Positions 1 to 9,563 of a stretch of 64,000 nt of DNA are shown here, piece by piece; position 1 is the first letter of the stretch, and every line of letters starts with the position of its first letter. The stretch comes from Rhodobacterales bacterium. Lineage in GTDB: Bacteria; Pseudomonadota; Alphaproteobacteria; Rhodobacterales; Rhodobacteraceae. The stretch is taken from NCBI GenBank assembly GCA_002748285.1, contig PDSA01000033.1, positions 62,001 to 126,000 of the forward strand, read 5' to 3'. Below the pieces are notes generated by a model. It had not been told where the DNA came from, did no database searches, and was given only the letters and a program-made list of their open reading frames with translations. The translations under genes were made by a program, and so were the position numbers.

Positions 1-627
1 GCGGCACAGAAAACTGGTGTGCCTGTTTCAGTGCTGCAGGCCATTTCGCTCACCGAAACAGGGCGCAAGCATGGGGGAGTCATGCGTCCTTGGCCTTGGA
101 CAGTGAATATGGAAGGCAAAGGCGTTTGGTTTGAAACTGCCGATCAGGCCAAGGCATATGTCTATAAACATTTTAAACGCGGCGCACGCAGTTTTGATGT
201 GGGGTGTTTCCAGATTAACTATAAGTGGCATGGGCACAAATTCGAATCGCTTGCGCAAATGTTTGAGCCAAAACCCAATGCGTTATATGCAGCCAAATTC
301 ATGATGCGGCTCTACCGCGAAAAGGGAGATTGGAAGCAAGCGGCGGGTGCCTATCATTCCCGCACCAAGAAATATGCCAATAAATACGAAAAGAGATTTC
401 AGGCATATCGTGCGACTATCTTAGCCAAGAAAGGCTCTACGGGTAGTGTTGCCCAACGTGCAGCAATCCGCCATTTGCCACCTGGTCCTACAGCGGCCGA
501 ACCCCGGGTTAACCAATACCCACTGTTGCAAAGCAGCGGTCATTTGACAAATCTGGGATCGCTTTCTCCGATAATGGGTCGACAAAACACCCGCCGGTTT
601 ATCGTTCTGGGGAATGAAAATGGATAA
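1..627 (+). CDS. Lytic transglycosylase (SLT domain), 5' end outside window
   Basis: The frame is open from base 1, so the true start lies to the left; a GTG at 19 could serve but would leave out preceding in-frame residues. The visible part carries an SLT/goose-lysozyme-like core: LQAISLTETG near the left edge (the E in a helix before a T/G is the usual catalytic position), DVGCFQIN in the middle and AAGAYHSR later. Such small transglycosylases open peptidoglycan for flagellar assembly, and this one overlaps the flhA start by 14 nt, so it belongs to the flagellar operon. The last 60 or so residues are low-complexity and not assigned. The family call is from motifs; the exact peptidoglycan target is inferred. 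Confidence 0.75.
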   Translation, partial: AAQKTGVPVSVLQAISLTETGRKHGGVMRPWPWTVNMEGKGVWFETADQAKAYVYKHFKRGARSFDVGCFQINYKWHGHKFESLAQMFEPKPNALYAAKFMMRLYREKGDWKQAAGAYHSRTKKYANKYEKRFQAYRATILAKKGSTGSVAQRAAIRHLPPGPTAAEPRVNQYPLLQSSGHLTNLGSLSPIMGRQNTRRFIVLGNENG

Positions 628-2591
628 GCTGTCGCGTCTGTTGCCCACCATTTTCCAGCCCACGGTATTGCTTGCTCTGGCGTTAATGGCCGTGATTGTG
701 ATGATGATTTTGCCCATGCCTTCATGGGTTTTGGACATTGGTCTGGCGTCCTCATTTGCCTTGGCTATTTTGATGTTTACCATCACTCTTTTCATCGACC
801 GCCCGCTGGAGTTTTCCGCATTTCCGACAGTGCTTTTGGCCTCGTTAATGCTGCGCCTGTCGTTACGGTGTTCTGATCATCGTTAACTTTATCGTCATCA
901 CCAAGGGGGCCACACGTATGGCCGAGGTTGGTGCGCGGTTTGCGCTTGACGGAATGCCCGGCAAACAGCTGGCGATTGATAGCGACATGTCTGCCGGCGC
1001 AATCGACCACGCTCAGGCCAAAGAACGTCGCGAACTTGAACAGGCTGAAACCACATTTTTTGGCTCATTGGATGGTGCATCGAAATTCGTGAAAGGTGAT
1101 GCGGTCGCGGGGCTGTTGATTACGCTCCTCAATCTGGTGGTCGGTCTGATTATGGGGGTGGCAATGCACGGAATGCCGCTGGCCAGCGCCTTTGAAACCT
1201 ATGCGATCCTGACGATCGGAGATGGGTTGGTGTCGCAAATCCCGGCCGTTATTATCTCGATTGCCTCGGCCCTGTTGTTGTCGCGTGGTGGCACCAAAGG
1301 GTCTGCGGATCGTGACCTGATCGCACAGTTGGGCCGATACCCGCCGGCTTTGCTAACGGTTTCCGTCCTGATGGCGATGTTTGCTCTGGTTCCTGGTCTG
1401 CCGTTTTTGCCGTTTATGATCGGCTCACTGGTGCTGTTGGCCGCAGCTTGGGCAATGCACGAAGCCAATAAAAAAAGGCAGTTGCAGGAAAATAGAGTCG
1501 AACAGCAAAGCGATGCGCCGCCCCAGCAAACCCCGATGGGTGATTTGCTGGATCTGGATGATATTCACGTCGAATTTGCCCCGGATCTGGTGGGTATGGT
1601 GCTCGACCCCGCCACCGGCCTTGACGCGCGCATTGCCAATATGCGCAGCCATGTTGCTTCGGCTTTCGGACTGATTTTGCCCGAGATCCGGTTGACCGAT
1701 GACGCTTCGCTACCAGCGGGAGGCTATGCGATTAAAATTCAGGGGATCACCCAGGCGCAGGATTATTTGCAGACGGAACACGCGCTTGCTCTGTTGCCTG
1801 AGGGACCGGACATTTTGCCCCCGGGTAAAGATGTCAGCGAGCCGGTTTACGGTGCCCCGGCCCGTTGGATTCCGGCGGATCAGCAGGAAGAGGCGGCGCT
1901 CTCAGGCGTTACGATTGTCTCCGCGACCGAGGTTCTGGCGACTCATTTGCTGGAAGTGATCAAGCAAAACCTCCCCCGATTGCTGACGCTAAAGGCGCTC
2001 AGGCGGCTGCTGGATGAATTTGTCAACCTGTCGGACCCGCACCGCGCCGAGGCAAACCGGCGGATGCTGGACGAACTGATGCCCGAAAAAGTGCCTGTGG
2101 ATTTGTTGCTCTCTGTGTTGCGCCTTTTGCTGGAAGAGCGCGTTTCGGTCCGCAACTTACCGCTGATTCTGGAAGCAATCGCCGAGGCCAGAACAACCAA
2201 TGCCACTGCGGAGACGATTTGCGAGCATGTGCGCCAGCGTCTGGGCTTTCAACTGATCGCCGAAATCAAGCGCGATGACGGCACTCTCCCACTTATTCAG
2301 CTGGCCCCGGAGTGGGAGCAAGCCTTTACCAGCTATCAGATCGAAGGCAATCGCGGGCAGGTGGATGTGGCTTTGCCGCCCGAGGAATTCACCAAGCTGG
2401 CCAATGGGGTGGCGGAGAAACTGGCCCGCGTTTCAGAATCTGGCATTTACCCGGCCATTGCAACCGCCAGCCACCGCCGCCGCTTTTTGCGCACGGTTCT
2501 TTCGGCCAAGGGGATCAGCAATCCGGTGCTGTCATTTGAAGAAATTGGCGTGGATGCCCGCCCCTCACTTGTGGGGTTGATTGCCGCATGA
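614..2591 (+). pseudogene. flhA: flhA, flagellar export gate protein, broken by internal deletion
   Basis: FlhA forms the nonameric inner-membrane export gate of the flagellar type III apparatus. Residues from the ATG at 614 read as normal FlhA (two membrane helices, then FPTVLLASLMLRLSL), after which this frame stops at 884-886. From about 870 a different frame resumes with VLIIVNFIVITKGATRMAEVGARF-type sequence, the FHIPEP signature region, and continues intact to 2591, including the cytosolic domain. Family members carry about 40-45 residues between these two points, so roughly 120-140 nt are missing, not just shifted. Overlaps the previous gene by 14 nt and fliR by 4 nt. As given it cannot make full FlhA. 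Confidence 0.9.
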
Positions 2592-3370
2592 CCTCTGCCC
2601 TTGCCGCCCTGCAAAACCTCGGCCAAGAGGGCCTGATCACCGCAATGATCGTGTTTTTACGGATCGGGGCGGCGATGGCGGTGTTGCCGGTTTTCGGAGA
2701 AAGAGCGATCCCGCAGCGTGTGCGGCTGGGTTTGGCGATCGCGCTGACCGCAATCGTCGCCCCGGCAGTGGCCCCTCAACTAGAGGGTTTCACCCAAAAC
2801 CCCAATACCCTGCCGATCCTGCTGGCCACCGAAACCATCGCTGGTTTGGCGATTGGAATTGGGCTGCGTTTATTTGTCATAGCCTTGCAAACCGCCGGAG
2901 CGATGGCAGCGCAGGCCACGTCGTTGTCGCAGGTGTTTGGGGGCTCGGCCAATATGGATCCGCAACCGGCGATTGGTCATTTGCTGGTCTATGGCGGCCT
3001 GGCTTTGGCGGTGATTTTGGGGTTGCACGTCCGGGCAGTGGGATTGCTGGTTTTGTCTTATGACGTGTTTACCCCGGGCCAATTCCCCTCGGCGCCAGAT
3101 CTGAAAATCTGGGGCGTGGCGCAGATATCTCAGGCGTTTTCCATGGGCTTTACTCTGGCGGCACCGTTTCTGATTGCCTCGCTGATTTACAATGTGGCGC
3201 TGGGGGTCATCAACCGGGCGATGCCGCAACTCATGGTGGCGTTTGTCGGTGCGCCCGCCATCACCGCCGGAGCCCTGATTTTGATGTTTCTGGTGATGCC
3301 GCTGATGCTGTCGGTGTGGTCTGATGCCATGTCCGCTTTCACCGAAAACCCATTCGGAGGTCATCCATGA
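2588..3370 (+). CDS. fliR: Flagellar biosynthesis protein FliR
   Basis: A 260-residue polytopic inner-membrane protein of the flagellar export gate (FliP/FliQ/FliR core). It has the usual FliR length and several hydrophobic helices: FLRIGAAMAVLPVFGE near the N-terminus, GLAIGIGLRLFVIALQTAG in the middle and a hydrophobic C-terminus. The conserved Q-T-AG-M--Q-ATSLSQVF stretch is present. Start ATG overlaps the flhA stop (ATGA) and its own stop overlaps the flhB start, indicating translational coupling. Unlike its neighbours flhA and flhB I see no missing block in it. Confidence 0.93.
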   Translation: MTSALAALQNLGQEGLITAMIVFLRIGAAMAVLPVFGERAIPQRVRLGLAIALTAIVAPAVAPQLEGFTQNPNTLPILLATETIAGLAIGIGLRLFVIALQTAGAMAAQATSLSQVFGGSANMDPQPAIGHLLVYGGLALAVILGLHVRAVGLLVLSYDVFTPGQFPSAPDLKIWGVAQISQAFSMGFTLAAPFLIASLIYNVALGVINRAMPQLMVAFVGAPAITAGALILMFLVMPLMLSVWSDAMSAFTENPFGGHP

Positions 3371-4350
3371 GCGGCGGTGCTGAAGACAACGATAAGCAAT
3401 ATGAGCCGACCCAGAAAAAGCTGGATGACGCCCGGAAAAAGGGTGAAATTGCGCGTTCGACTGATCTGAATACTGCGGCGTCTTATAGTGGCATCCTGCT
3501 GGTGGCAATTGCGTTGGGGGCCAGCACCTTATCAGGGTTTGGTCAGCTGCTCTCTGGGATGATCGCAAATGCAGATAAAATGTCTGAGGTCTTTTTTTCC
3601 GACAGCGCCCATCCGATTTCCGGCGGGGTGATCAAGGGGTTGATGAACCATGTCAGCCCTTGGTTCCTGATCCCCGGGAGCGGGTTGTTTGAATTCGCCA
3701 AGAGCTTTGCCAAATTACTGATCTATTCGATCGTGCTGGCGCTGTTTTTACGCGCAAAGATGCCCGAGATTTTGAGCACCGTTCATCTGCCCCCGGCGAT
3801 GGTGACCAGCGTTTTGCTGCGTCTGGTGATTGAGTTTTTGTCGATTGTGTTGCTGATCGCCCTTGCCATCGGCGCGGTGGATTTTCTGTGGCAAAGGGCC
3901 GAGCATAACCGGCGCAACATGATGTCGCGCAAAGAGATGACGGATGAGACCAAGCAGAGCGAAGGCGATCCGCATATGAAGCAAAAGCGCCGGCAAAAAG
4001 GCTATGATATTGCGATGAACCAGATGCTGGCCGATGTGCCCGAGGCGGATGTGATTATCGTGAACCCGGAACATTATGCGGTTGCCCTGAAGTGGGATCG
4101 CTCGGCGGGTAGCGCTCCGATTTGTGTGGCCAAAGGGGTTGACGAAATCGCCGCGCGGATTCGCGAGGTTGCGTCTGAAAATGGGGTTCCGATTCATCGG
4201 GATCCTCCGACCGCCCGGACGTTGTATGCAACCGTTGAAATTGGCGAAGAGATCCGGCCCGAGCAATACAGACCTGTGGCCGCCGCCATTCGGTTTGCCG
4301 AAACCATGCGCAAAAAGGCTCGCGATATAACGAGAGGGCCGAATGGATAA
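3367..4350 (+). CDS. flhB: Flagellar export switch protein FlhB, with probable in-frame deletion
   Basis: FlhB switches export specificity after autocleavage of its cytosolic domain. This copy is 327 residues, short for the family (about 355-365). The N-terminal EPTQKKLDDARKKGEI motif and first helix are normal. Near residue 100 the sequence passes from SPWFLIP straight into GSGLFEFAKSF; relatives carry about 30-35 residues there, covering part of the second helix and the loop before GLFEF. The C-terminal domain is complete. The autocleavage site reads NPEH at residues 233-236, not the canonical NPTH. Overlaps fliR and the following gene. Function is doubtful because part of a transmembrane segment is missing. 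Confidence 0.85.
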   Translation: MSGGAEDNDKQYEPTQKKLDDARKKGEIARSTDLNTAASYSGILLVAIALGASTLSGFGQLLSGMIANADKMSEVFFSDSAHPISGGVIKGLMNHVSPWFLIPGSGLFEFAKSFAKLLIYSIVLALFLRAKMPEILSTVHLPPAMVTSVLLRLVIEFLSIVLLIALAIGAVDFLWQRAEHNRRNMMSRKEMTDETKQSEGDPHMKQKRRQKGYDIAMNQMLADVPEADVIIVNPEHYAVALKWDRSAGSAPICVAKGVDEIAARIREVASENGVPIHRDPPTARTLYATVEIGEEIRPEQYRPVAAAIRFAETMRKKARDITRGPNG

Positions 4351-4711
4351 GCGTTTGAAAAAACTACGGTTAATTACCGAATTGGCTTTGAACAGCGAAA
4401 AATCGAAGCTGAAAGAGCTGGCGATGGTGCAGGATGAAAAAACCGCGCAGATCAAAGCACTTGACGATTCGGCAGCACAAAGGGCGGCGGCGCTGGGGCA
4501 GGCGGGGGGCGCGGATGTGGCCTTGTTGGCCGGGGCGGATGCGAAATGGGCCAGATGGCGGCAGCAACAGAAAGCAGCGCTAAACATCCAACTGGCCGGG
4601 TTGCGGGCCAAGCAGGAAGAGCAACGCCAGATCACCAAAAGAGCCTTCGGCAAGAACCAGGTGGTGGAGCGTCTGCTGGAGGAAACAGCGGCACAAAACC
4701 GGGGCAAATAG
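4343..4711 (+). CDS. FliJ-like small coiled-coil flagellar protein
   Basis: A 122-residue, charged, helical protein beginning MDKRLKKLRLITELAL, with long Ala/Lys/Glu/Gln-rich heptad-like stretches and no signal peptide or membrane helix. It overlaps the flhB stop by 8 nt and is the last gene of the flagellar operon; Rhodobacterales often carry a small protein of this type directly after flhB. By size and character it may act like FliJ, as an export chaperone or ATPase stalk component, but similarity is by position and composition only. No missing block is evident. Confidence 0.6.
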   Translation: MDKRLKKLRLITELALNSEKSKLKELAMVQDEKTAQIKALDDSAAQRAAALGQAGGADVALLAGADAKWARWRQQQKAALNIQLAGLRAKQEEQRQITKRAFGKNQVVERLLEETAAQNRGK

Positions 4712-4772
4712 TCCAACCGCCTGCGGCTTTTCAGCCGTCGCACTTCGGGATCAAAAGCGCTGGGCGCGACTC

Positions 4773-4880
4773 TATGGCGTTTGACGAAATGCCTGAGACA
4801 TAGGGCATCGCTTAACGCGTTGAAATCTTTTGATTTCAGCCAGTGTTAAGTGATTTAGATTTTTTTGCATAATGCTTTAG
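4773..4880. repeat. Palindromic dispersed repeat family A, copy 1
   Basis: About 108 bp, closely matching 15761-15867 and, for its left half, 34826-34871. It folds on itself: AGCGTTTGACGAAAT-type left end against the right end read backwards, then GCTTAACGC against GTGTTAAGT, and GAAATC/GATTTC at the tip. It lies between the convergent FliJ-like gene and the formaldehyde dehydrogenase gene, and its right end (CTTTAG) contains the TAA stop of the latter. Probably a non-autonomous mobile or REP-like element that may also act as a two-way transcription end. No transposase is present. Confidence 0.8.
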
Positions 4881-5989
4881 TAGAGCACAACCCCCCGGAT
4901 GCTTTCGCCCCGGTGCATCAGGTCAAAACCCTTATTGATGTCTTCCAAGGGCATGGTGTGGGTGATCATCGGGTCGATCTCGATTTTCCCATCCATATAC
5001 CAATCCACGATTTTCGGCACATCCGTGCGCCCACGCGCCCCGCCAAAAGCAGTGCCGCGCCAGCTGCGCCCGGTCACCAGCTGAAACGGACGGGTTGAAA
5101 TCTCGGCCCCGGACGGAGCCACCCCGATGATGATGCTTTCACCCCAGCCCTTATGCGCGGCCTCCAGCGCCACCCGCATCACATCGACATTGCCGGTGGC
5201 ATCAAAGCTGTAATCCGCCCCGCCGCCAGTCAGTTCGACCAGATGCGCCACCATGTCGCCCTTGACCTCGGTCGGGTTGACGAAATCGGTCATGCCGAAA
5301 TACTCGGCCATGGCGCGTTTGTCGTTGTTCATATCCACCCCGACAATCTGCCGGGCTCCGACCATGCGTAGCCCCTGCACCACATTCAGCCCAATGCCGC
5401 CCAGACCAAACACAATCGCGGTGCTGTCCAGCTCGACCTTGGCGGTGTTGATCACCGCGCCAATCCCGGTCGTCACCCCGCAGCCGATATAGCAAATCTT
5501 GTCAAACGGAGCATCCTTGCGCACTTTGGCCACCGCGATTTCCGGCAGAACCGTGTGATTGGCAAAGGTCGAGCAGCCCATATAGTGCAAAATCGGCGTG
5601 CCATCGAGCATGGAAAACCGGCTGGTGCCATCGGGCATCAGACCCGCGCCCTGCGTGCTGCGGATCGACTGGCAGAGATTGGTTTTCGGGTTCAGGCAGT
5701 ATTCGCAGCTGCGGCATTCCGGGGTATAGAGCGGAATGACGTGGTCGCCGGGGGCCACGCTGGTGACTCCGGGGCCGACTTCCAGCACCACCCCGGCCCC
5801 TTCATGGCCCAGAATGGCCGGGAACAGCCCCTCGGGATCGGCACCGGAGCGGGTGAATTCATCGGTGTGGCACAGCCCGGTGGCCTTGATCTCAACCAAA
5901 ACTTCGCCCGCTTTTGGCCCTTCCAGATTGACTTCCATGATCTCCAGCGGTTTGCCTGCTTCCAGCGCAACGGCAGCTCTTGTTCGCAT
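4877..5989 (-). CDS. adhI: S-(hydroxymethyl)glutathione dehydrogenase / class III alcohol dehydrogenase
   Basis: Oxidises S-hydroxymethylglutathione (the formaldehyde-glutathione adduct) to S-formylglutathione with NAD+, a cytosolic step of formaldehyde detoxification. 370 residues, the normal class III length. Visible: catalytic zinc ligands in TGLCHTDE and GHEGAGVV, the structural zinc lobe CRSCEYCLNPKTNLC, and the Rossmann motif VFGLGGIGLNVV. Close to Rhodobacter AdhI by memory. I chose the ATG at 5989 (MRTRAAVALEAG) because AGGGA sits at good spacing; an ATG three codons upstream is possible. Its stop codon is supplied by repeat copy 1. No S-formylglutathione hydrolase gene adjoins it. 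Confidence 0.93.
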   Translation of the reverse strand: MRTRAAVALEAGKPLEIMEVNLEGPKAGEVLVEIKATGLCHTDEFTRSGADPEGLFPAILGHEGAGVVLEVGPGVTSVAPGDHVIPLYTPECRSCEYCLNPKTNLCQSIRSTQGAGLMPDGTSRFSMLDGTPILHYMGCSTFANHTVLPEIAVAKVRKDAPFDKICYIGCGVTTGIGAVINTAKVELDSTAIVFGLGGIGLNVVQGLRMVGARQIVGVDMNNDKRAMAEYFGMTDFVNPTEVKGDMVAHLVELTGGGADYSFDATGNVDVMRVALEAAHKGWGESIIIGVAPSGAEISTRPFQLVTGRSWRGTAFGGARGRTDVPKIVDWYMDGKIEIDPMITHTMPLEDINKGFDLMHRGESIRGVVLY

Positions 5990-6153
5990 GATACTCATCC
6001 CTGTTGTTTGGTTTCATCCGCCCCGGATCGCCAATCCGGCTGGTGGCTCTTGATCAATCAATGCGCAATATGCCGCATTTTGCAAGACATCTTTGCCCCT
6101 TGAACATCGTCGCTATCGCATTACCATGGCCCCAAATTCCACGGAGGTATATC

Positions 6154-7946
6154 ATGACATACGCAGATGTTTACAAAAGCTGGCAAGCCGACCCCGAAGC
6201 TTTTTGGATGAAAGCCGCTGAGGGGATCAGCTGGTTCAAGCCCCCCTCCAAGGCGCTGTTTGACGAAAACGCGCCGCTTTATGAGTGGTTTTCCGATGCT
6301 GAGGTCAACACCTGTTATAATGCGGTGGACCGCCATGTTGAGGCCGGCCATGGTGAGCGTCTGGCGATCATTTACGACAGCCCCATCACCCGCACCAAGC
6401 ATTCGCTGACCTATGCCGAGCTGCGCAACCGCGTTGCCAATCTGGCCGGGGCGCTGCGGGCCAAGGGGGTGGAAAAGGGCGACCGGGTGTTGATCTATAT
6501 GCCGATGATCCCCGAAGCGATCGAGGCGATGCTGGCCTGTAGCCGTCTGGGCGCGATTCATTCGGTGGTGTTTGGCGGCTTTGCCTCGAACGAGCTGGCG
6601 GTGCGCATTGACGACGCCAAACCCAAAGCGATCATCGCAGCCTCCTGCGGGGTCGAGCCCAACCGGGTGGTGCATTACAAACCGCTGCTGGACGGGGCTC
6701 TGGAATTGTCGCAGCATCAGCCGGATTTCTGCGTGATTTTCCAGCGTGAGCAAGAGGTTGCGCATTTGGAAGAGGGCCGCGATGTGTCCTGGCATGCGTT
6801 CCAATACGGGGTGACTCCGGCGGAATGTGTGCCGGTTGCGGGCAATCATCCCAGCTATGTTCTCTATACCTCTGGCACCACCGGTCAGCCCAAAGGGGTG
6901 ATCCGCCACACCGCCGGTCAGCTGGTCGCGCTGGATTGGAGCATGGAGTCGATCTACAACGTCCATGCCGGTGATGTGTTCTGGGCGGCTTCGGATGTTG
7001 GCTGGGTGGTGGGCCACAGCTATATCGCCTATGGCCAGCTGATCCGCGGTGCCACCACGATTGTGTTCGAAGGCAAGCCGGTGGGCACTCCGGATGCCGG
7101 CACGTTCTGGCGGGTGATTTCCGAATATAACGTCAAGGCGCTGTTCACCGCCCCCACCGCATTTCGTGCGATCAAACGCGAAGACCCCGAGGGCAAGCTG
7201 ATCAAGAAATACGATCTGTCGGGGTTCGAGACCCTGTTCCTGGCCGGTGAGCGTGCCGACCCGGACACCATCACCTGGGCGCAGAACAATCTGGGCGTGC
7301 CGGTGATTGACCATTGGTGGCAGACCGAAACCGGCTGGCCGATTACTGCTAACCCGGTGGGGATTGAGCTGTTGCCAACCAAGCTGGGGTCATCCTTTGT
7401 GCCGATGCCGGGCTATGATGTGCATGTGCTGGATGAGGGCGGCCACGAGGTTGAAGCCGATGAGATGGGCGCGATTGCGATCAAGCTGCCTGCTTCAAGG
7501 ACAAGGATGGTTACCTTCATATCATGTCGCGCACCGATGATGTGATCAATGTTGCCGGGCATCGTTTGTCGACCGGTGCCATGGAAGAGGTGTTGGCCAG
7601 CCACCCCGATGTCGCCGAATGCGCGGTGATCGGGGTGACGGATACGCTGAAAGGGCAGTTGCCGCTGGGCCTGTTATGTCTGAATGCCGGGTGTCAGCGC
7701 AGCTCTGAGGACATCGTCAAGGATGTGGTCAAACTGGTGCGTGACAAGATCGGACCGGTGGCGGCGTTCAAAAAGGCGGTGGTGGTTGAGCGGCTGCCCA
7801 AGACGCGCTCGGGCAAGATATTGCGCGCCACCATGGTGAAAATCGCCGATGGTGAGGATTTCAAAATGCCCGCCACCATTGATGATCCGGACGTTCTGGA
7901 CGAAATCAGAACCGCTCTGGCCGGTTTAGGGTATCCTCTGGGGTGA
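6154..7946 (+). pseudogene. prpE: prpE, propionyl-CoA synthetase, broken by internal deletion
   Basis: Acyl-adenylate-forming ligase that makes propionyl-CoA from propionate, ATP and CoA. Start ATG at 6154 follows ACGGAGG. The first frame shows LYTSGTTGQPKG (AMP-binding P-loop), the WGQTE-like HWWQTETGW motif and EMGAIAIKLP, then derails at about 7490 and stops near 7545. A second frame from about 7494 reads FKDKDGYLHIMSRTDDVINVAGH and ends with the catalytic-lysine motif PKTRSGKILR. The block joining KLP to FKDKDG in relatives, roughly 30-35 residues (about 100 nt), is absent. Preferred over acetyl-CoA synthetase because of the overall similarity to PrpE and the QLPLGLLCLNAG segment. Confidence 0.88.
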
Positions 7947-8060
7947 GGCTCCAAGCCGTGATGTAAAGCGGGCTGTGTAAAGTTTGTTTGACATATGGTG
8001 CGGAATGCGGCATGTCAAGGGTGCTTTACATTGCCCGTATTACATTCGAAAGGAGCCACG

Positions 8061-8438
8061 ATGAAAACCCGCCCCTATCTGATTGAATTCAGCCTGGCCA
8101 TCTTGGCCTATGCCGTTGTCACGGCGGTATCGCTGAAACTCTTGCGAGGCGGGGTGGATAGCCCGGTCTGGCAAGCCCTGCTGACCTTATCGCCGCTGCT
8201 GCCCCTGATCGCGGTTTGTATCAGTGTCTTGCGCCACATCCGCCGCATTGACGAAATGCAGCGCCTGATCACGTTCGAAGCACTGGCCATCGCCTTTGCC
8301 AGCACGGCGGTTACCACCATGGGCTATGGCTTTTTGGAAAATATCGGCTGGCTCAGACTGTCGATGTTTGTGGTGCTGCCCTTGATGGCGGCGCTGACAG
8401 GGCTCAGCCTGCTGTTGACCACATGGCGTTATAAATGA
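8061..8438 (+). CDS. Small four-helix membrane protein, paired with XRE regulator
   Basis: 125 residues with four hydrophobic segments (LAILAYAVVTAVSL; LLTLSPLLPLIAVCI; ALAIAFASTAVTTMGYGF; FVVLPLMAALTGLSLLL), so an inner-membrane protein of unknown function. The ATG at 8061 follows AAGGAG and is preferred over upstream starts. A charged turn HIRRIDEMQRLI between helices two and three recalls small proteins that are commonly encoded next to short Cro/CI regulators. It overlaps the XRE gene by 4 nt, so the two form one unit; the regulator probably controls the pair. I cannot give it a function. Confidence 0.7.
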   Translation: MKTRPYLIEFSLAILAYAVVTAVSLKLLRGGVDSPVWQALLTLSPLLPLIAVCISVLRHIRRIDEMQRLITFEALAIAFASTAVTTMGYGFLENIGWLRLSMFVVLPLMAALTGLSLLLTTWRYK

Positions 8439-8623
8439 AAAACCGGCTGAAAGAATTGCGTGCCCGGTATCAGTTGTCACAAGCTGCTTTGGCCGATCAG
8501 CTGGAGGTGTCGCGTCAAACGGTGAATGCGCTGGAAAATGGCCGCTATGATCCCAGCTTGCCGCTGGCGTTTAAAATCGCCCGGCTGTTTGGGGTAGCGA
8601 TTGAGGATGTGTTTCAGGATTAA
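8435..8623 (+). CDS. Short XRE-family transcriptional regulator
   Basis: 62 residues that are almost entirely a helix-turn-helix of the Cro/CI type: LKELRARYQLSQAALADQLEVSRQTVNALENGRYDPSLPLAFKIARLF pattern, with the recognition helix around SRQTVNALE. No sensory domain is present. Start overlaps the membrane protein gene (ATGA). The 3' end overlaps the end of nadK on the other strand by 4 nt. Likely an autoregulator of this two-gene unit; the ligand or signal, if any, is unknown. Confidence 0.85.
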   Translation: MKNRLKELRARYQLSQAALADQLEVSRQTVNALENGRYDPSLPLAFKIARLFGVAIEDVFQD

Positions 8624-9387
8624 CTGAACTGCTCGCGGATCAGCCGTTCTTCCAGACCATGGCCGGGGTCAAACAATATCCGGTGCGACACTGAAGGTTC
8701 GCTGCGGATTTCCACCGAAACCACATCGCGCACCGGCTGGCTGTCGGCGCTGGCCATCACCGGGCGTTTTTCTGGGTTCAGCACGTCAAAACGCACCACC
8801 GAAGATTTCGGCAACAAGGCACCGCGCCAGCGCCGGGGCCGGAACGGGGCCACCGCCGTCAGCGCCAGAACCCCCGAGCCAATCGGCAAAACCGGCCCAT
8901 GCGCCGAGTAATTATAAGCGGTCGAGCCCGCCGGGGTGCAGAGCAGCGCCCCATCGCAGACCAACTCATCCAGCCGGGGTTTGCCATCGACTGAAATGCG
9001 CAGCTTGGCCGCCTGCTGCCCGGCCCGCAGCAGCGAGACTTCGTTGATCGCCAGCCCCTCCTGCACGCTGCCATCACTGCATTTGGCGTGCATGATCAGC
9101 GGGTTGATCACGGCCTCTTCGGCGTCTTGCAGCCGTTCGATCAATCCCTCGAGCCGGTATTCATTCATCAAAAACCCGACCGTGCCCCGGTTCATGCCAT
9201 AAATCGGCAACCCCAGATGGCGAATGGCGTGCAGGCTGTGCAGCATGAAGCCATCGCCGCCCAACGCCACCACCAGATCTGCTTCGGACAGTTTGCTGTT
9301 GCCATAGTGCGCCACCAGATCGCGTTGCGCGGTTTGGGCGCAATCGGCTTCGCTGGCCAGAAATGCAATTTTCACAGGGCGAGTCAT
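8620..9387 (-). CDS. nadK: NAD kinase
   Basis: Phosphorylates NAD+ to NADP+ in the cytosol. 255 residues, typical for alphaproteobacterial NadK. The nucleotide-binding GGDG motif is visible in LVVALGGDGFMLHS, followed by IYGMNRGTVGFL and the NEVSL and TPAGSTAYN motifs of the family. The gene is convergent with and slightly overlaps the XRE gene, and is divergent from glyA across a 176-bp intergenic stretch. It appears complete, with no missing block. Confidence 0.95.
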   Translation of the reverse strand: MTRPVKIAFLASEADCAQTAQRDLVAHYGNSKLSEADLVVALGGDGFMLHSLHAIRHLGLPIYGMNRGTVGFLMNEYRLEGLIERLQDAEEAVINPLIMHAKCSDGSVQEGLAINEVSLLRAGQQAAKLRISVDGKPRLDELVCDGALLCTPAGSTAYNYSAHGPVLPIGSGVLALTAVAPFRPRRWRGALLPKSSVVRFDVLNPEKRPVMASADSQPVRDVVSVEIRSEPSVSHRILFDPGHGLEERLIREQFS

Positions 9388-9563
9388 CGGATTTCCTTTT
9401 GTTCACGCGATGATTTGCCCAGCTCTGCGCAAAACACAAGCCCGGATTAGGCGAAATATGCCGACAAATGGCCGCCCTGTGTCGTTTTACAGACTTTAGC
9501 TTGGGGGCATTCTCGGCTATGAGACACAAGAAACCATTTGCCGCGCCAAGGAGCCTTCGGAAT

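Noticed and set aside
860..920. Programmed ribosomal frameshifting in flhA (and likewise in prpE, folC, the kinase and potH)
   Set aside because: The problem is not only a change of frame: conserved residues are missing between the two halves, so a frameshift alone could not restore the protein. No slippery site is evident.
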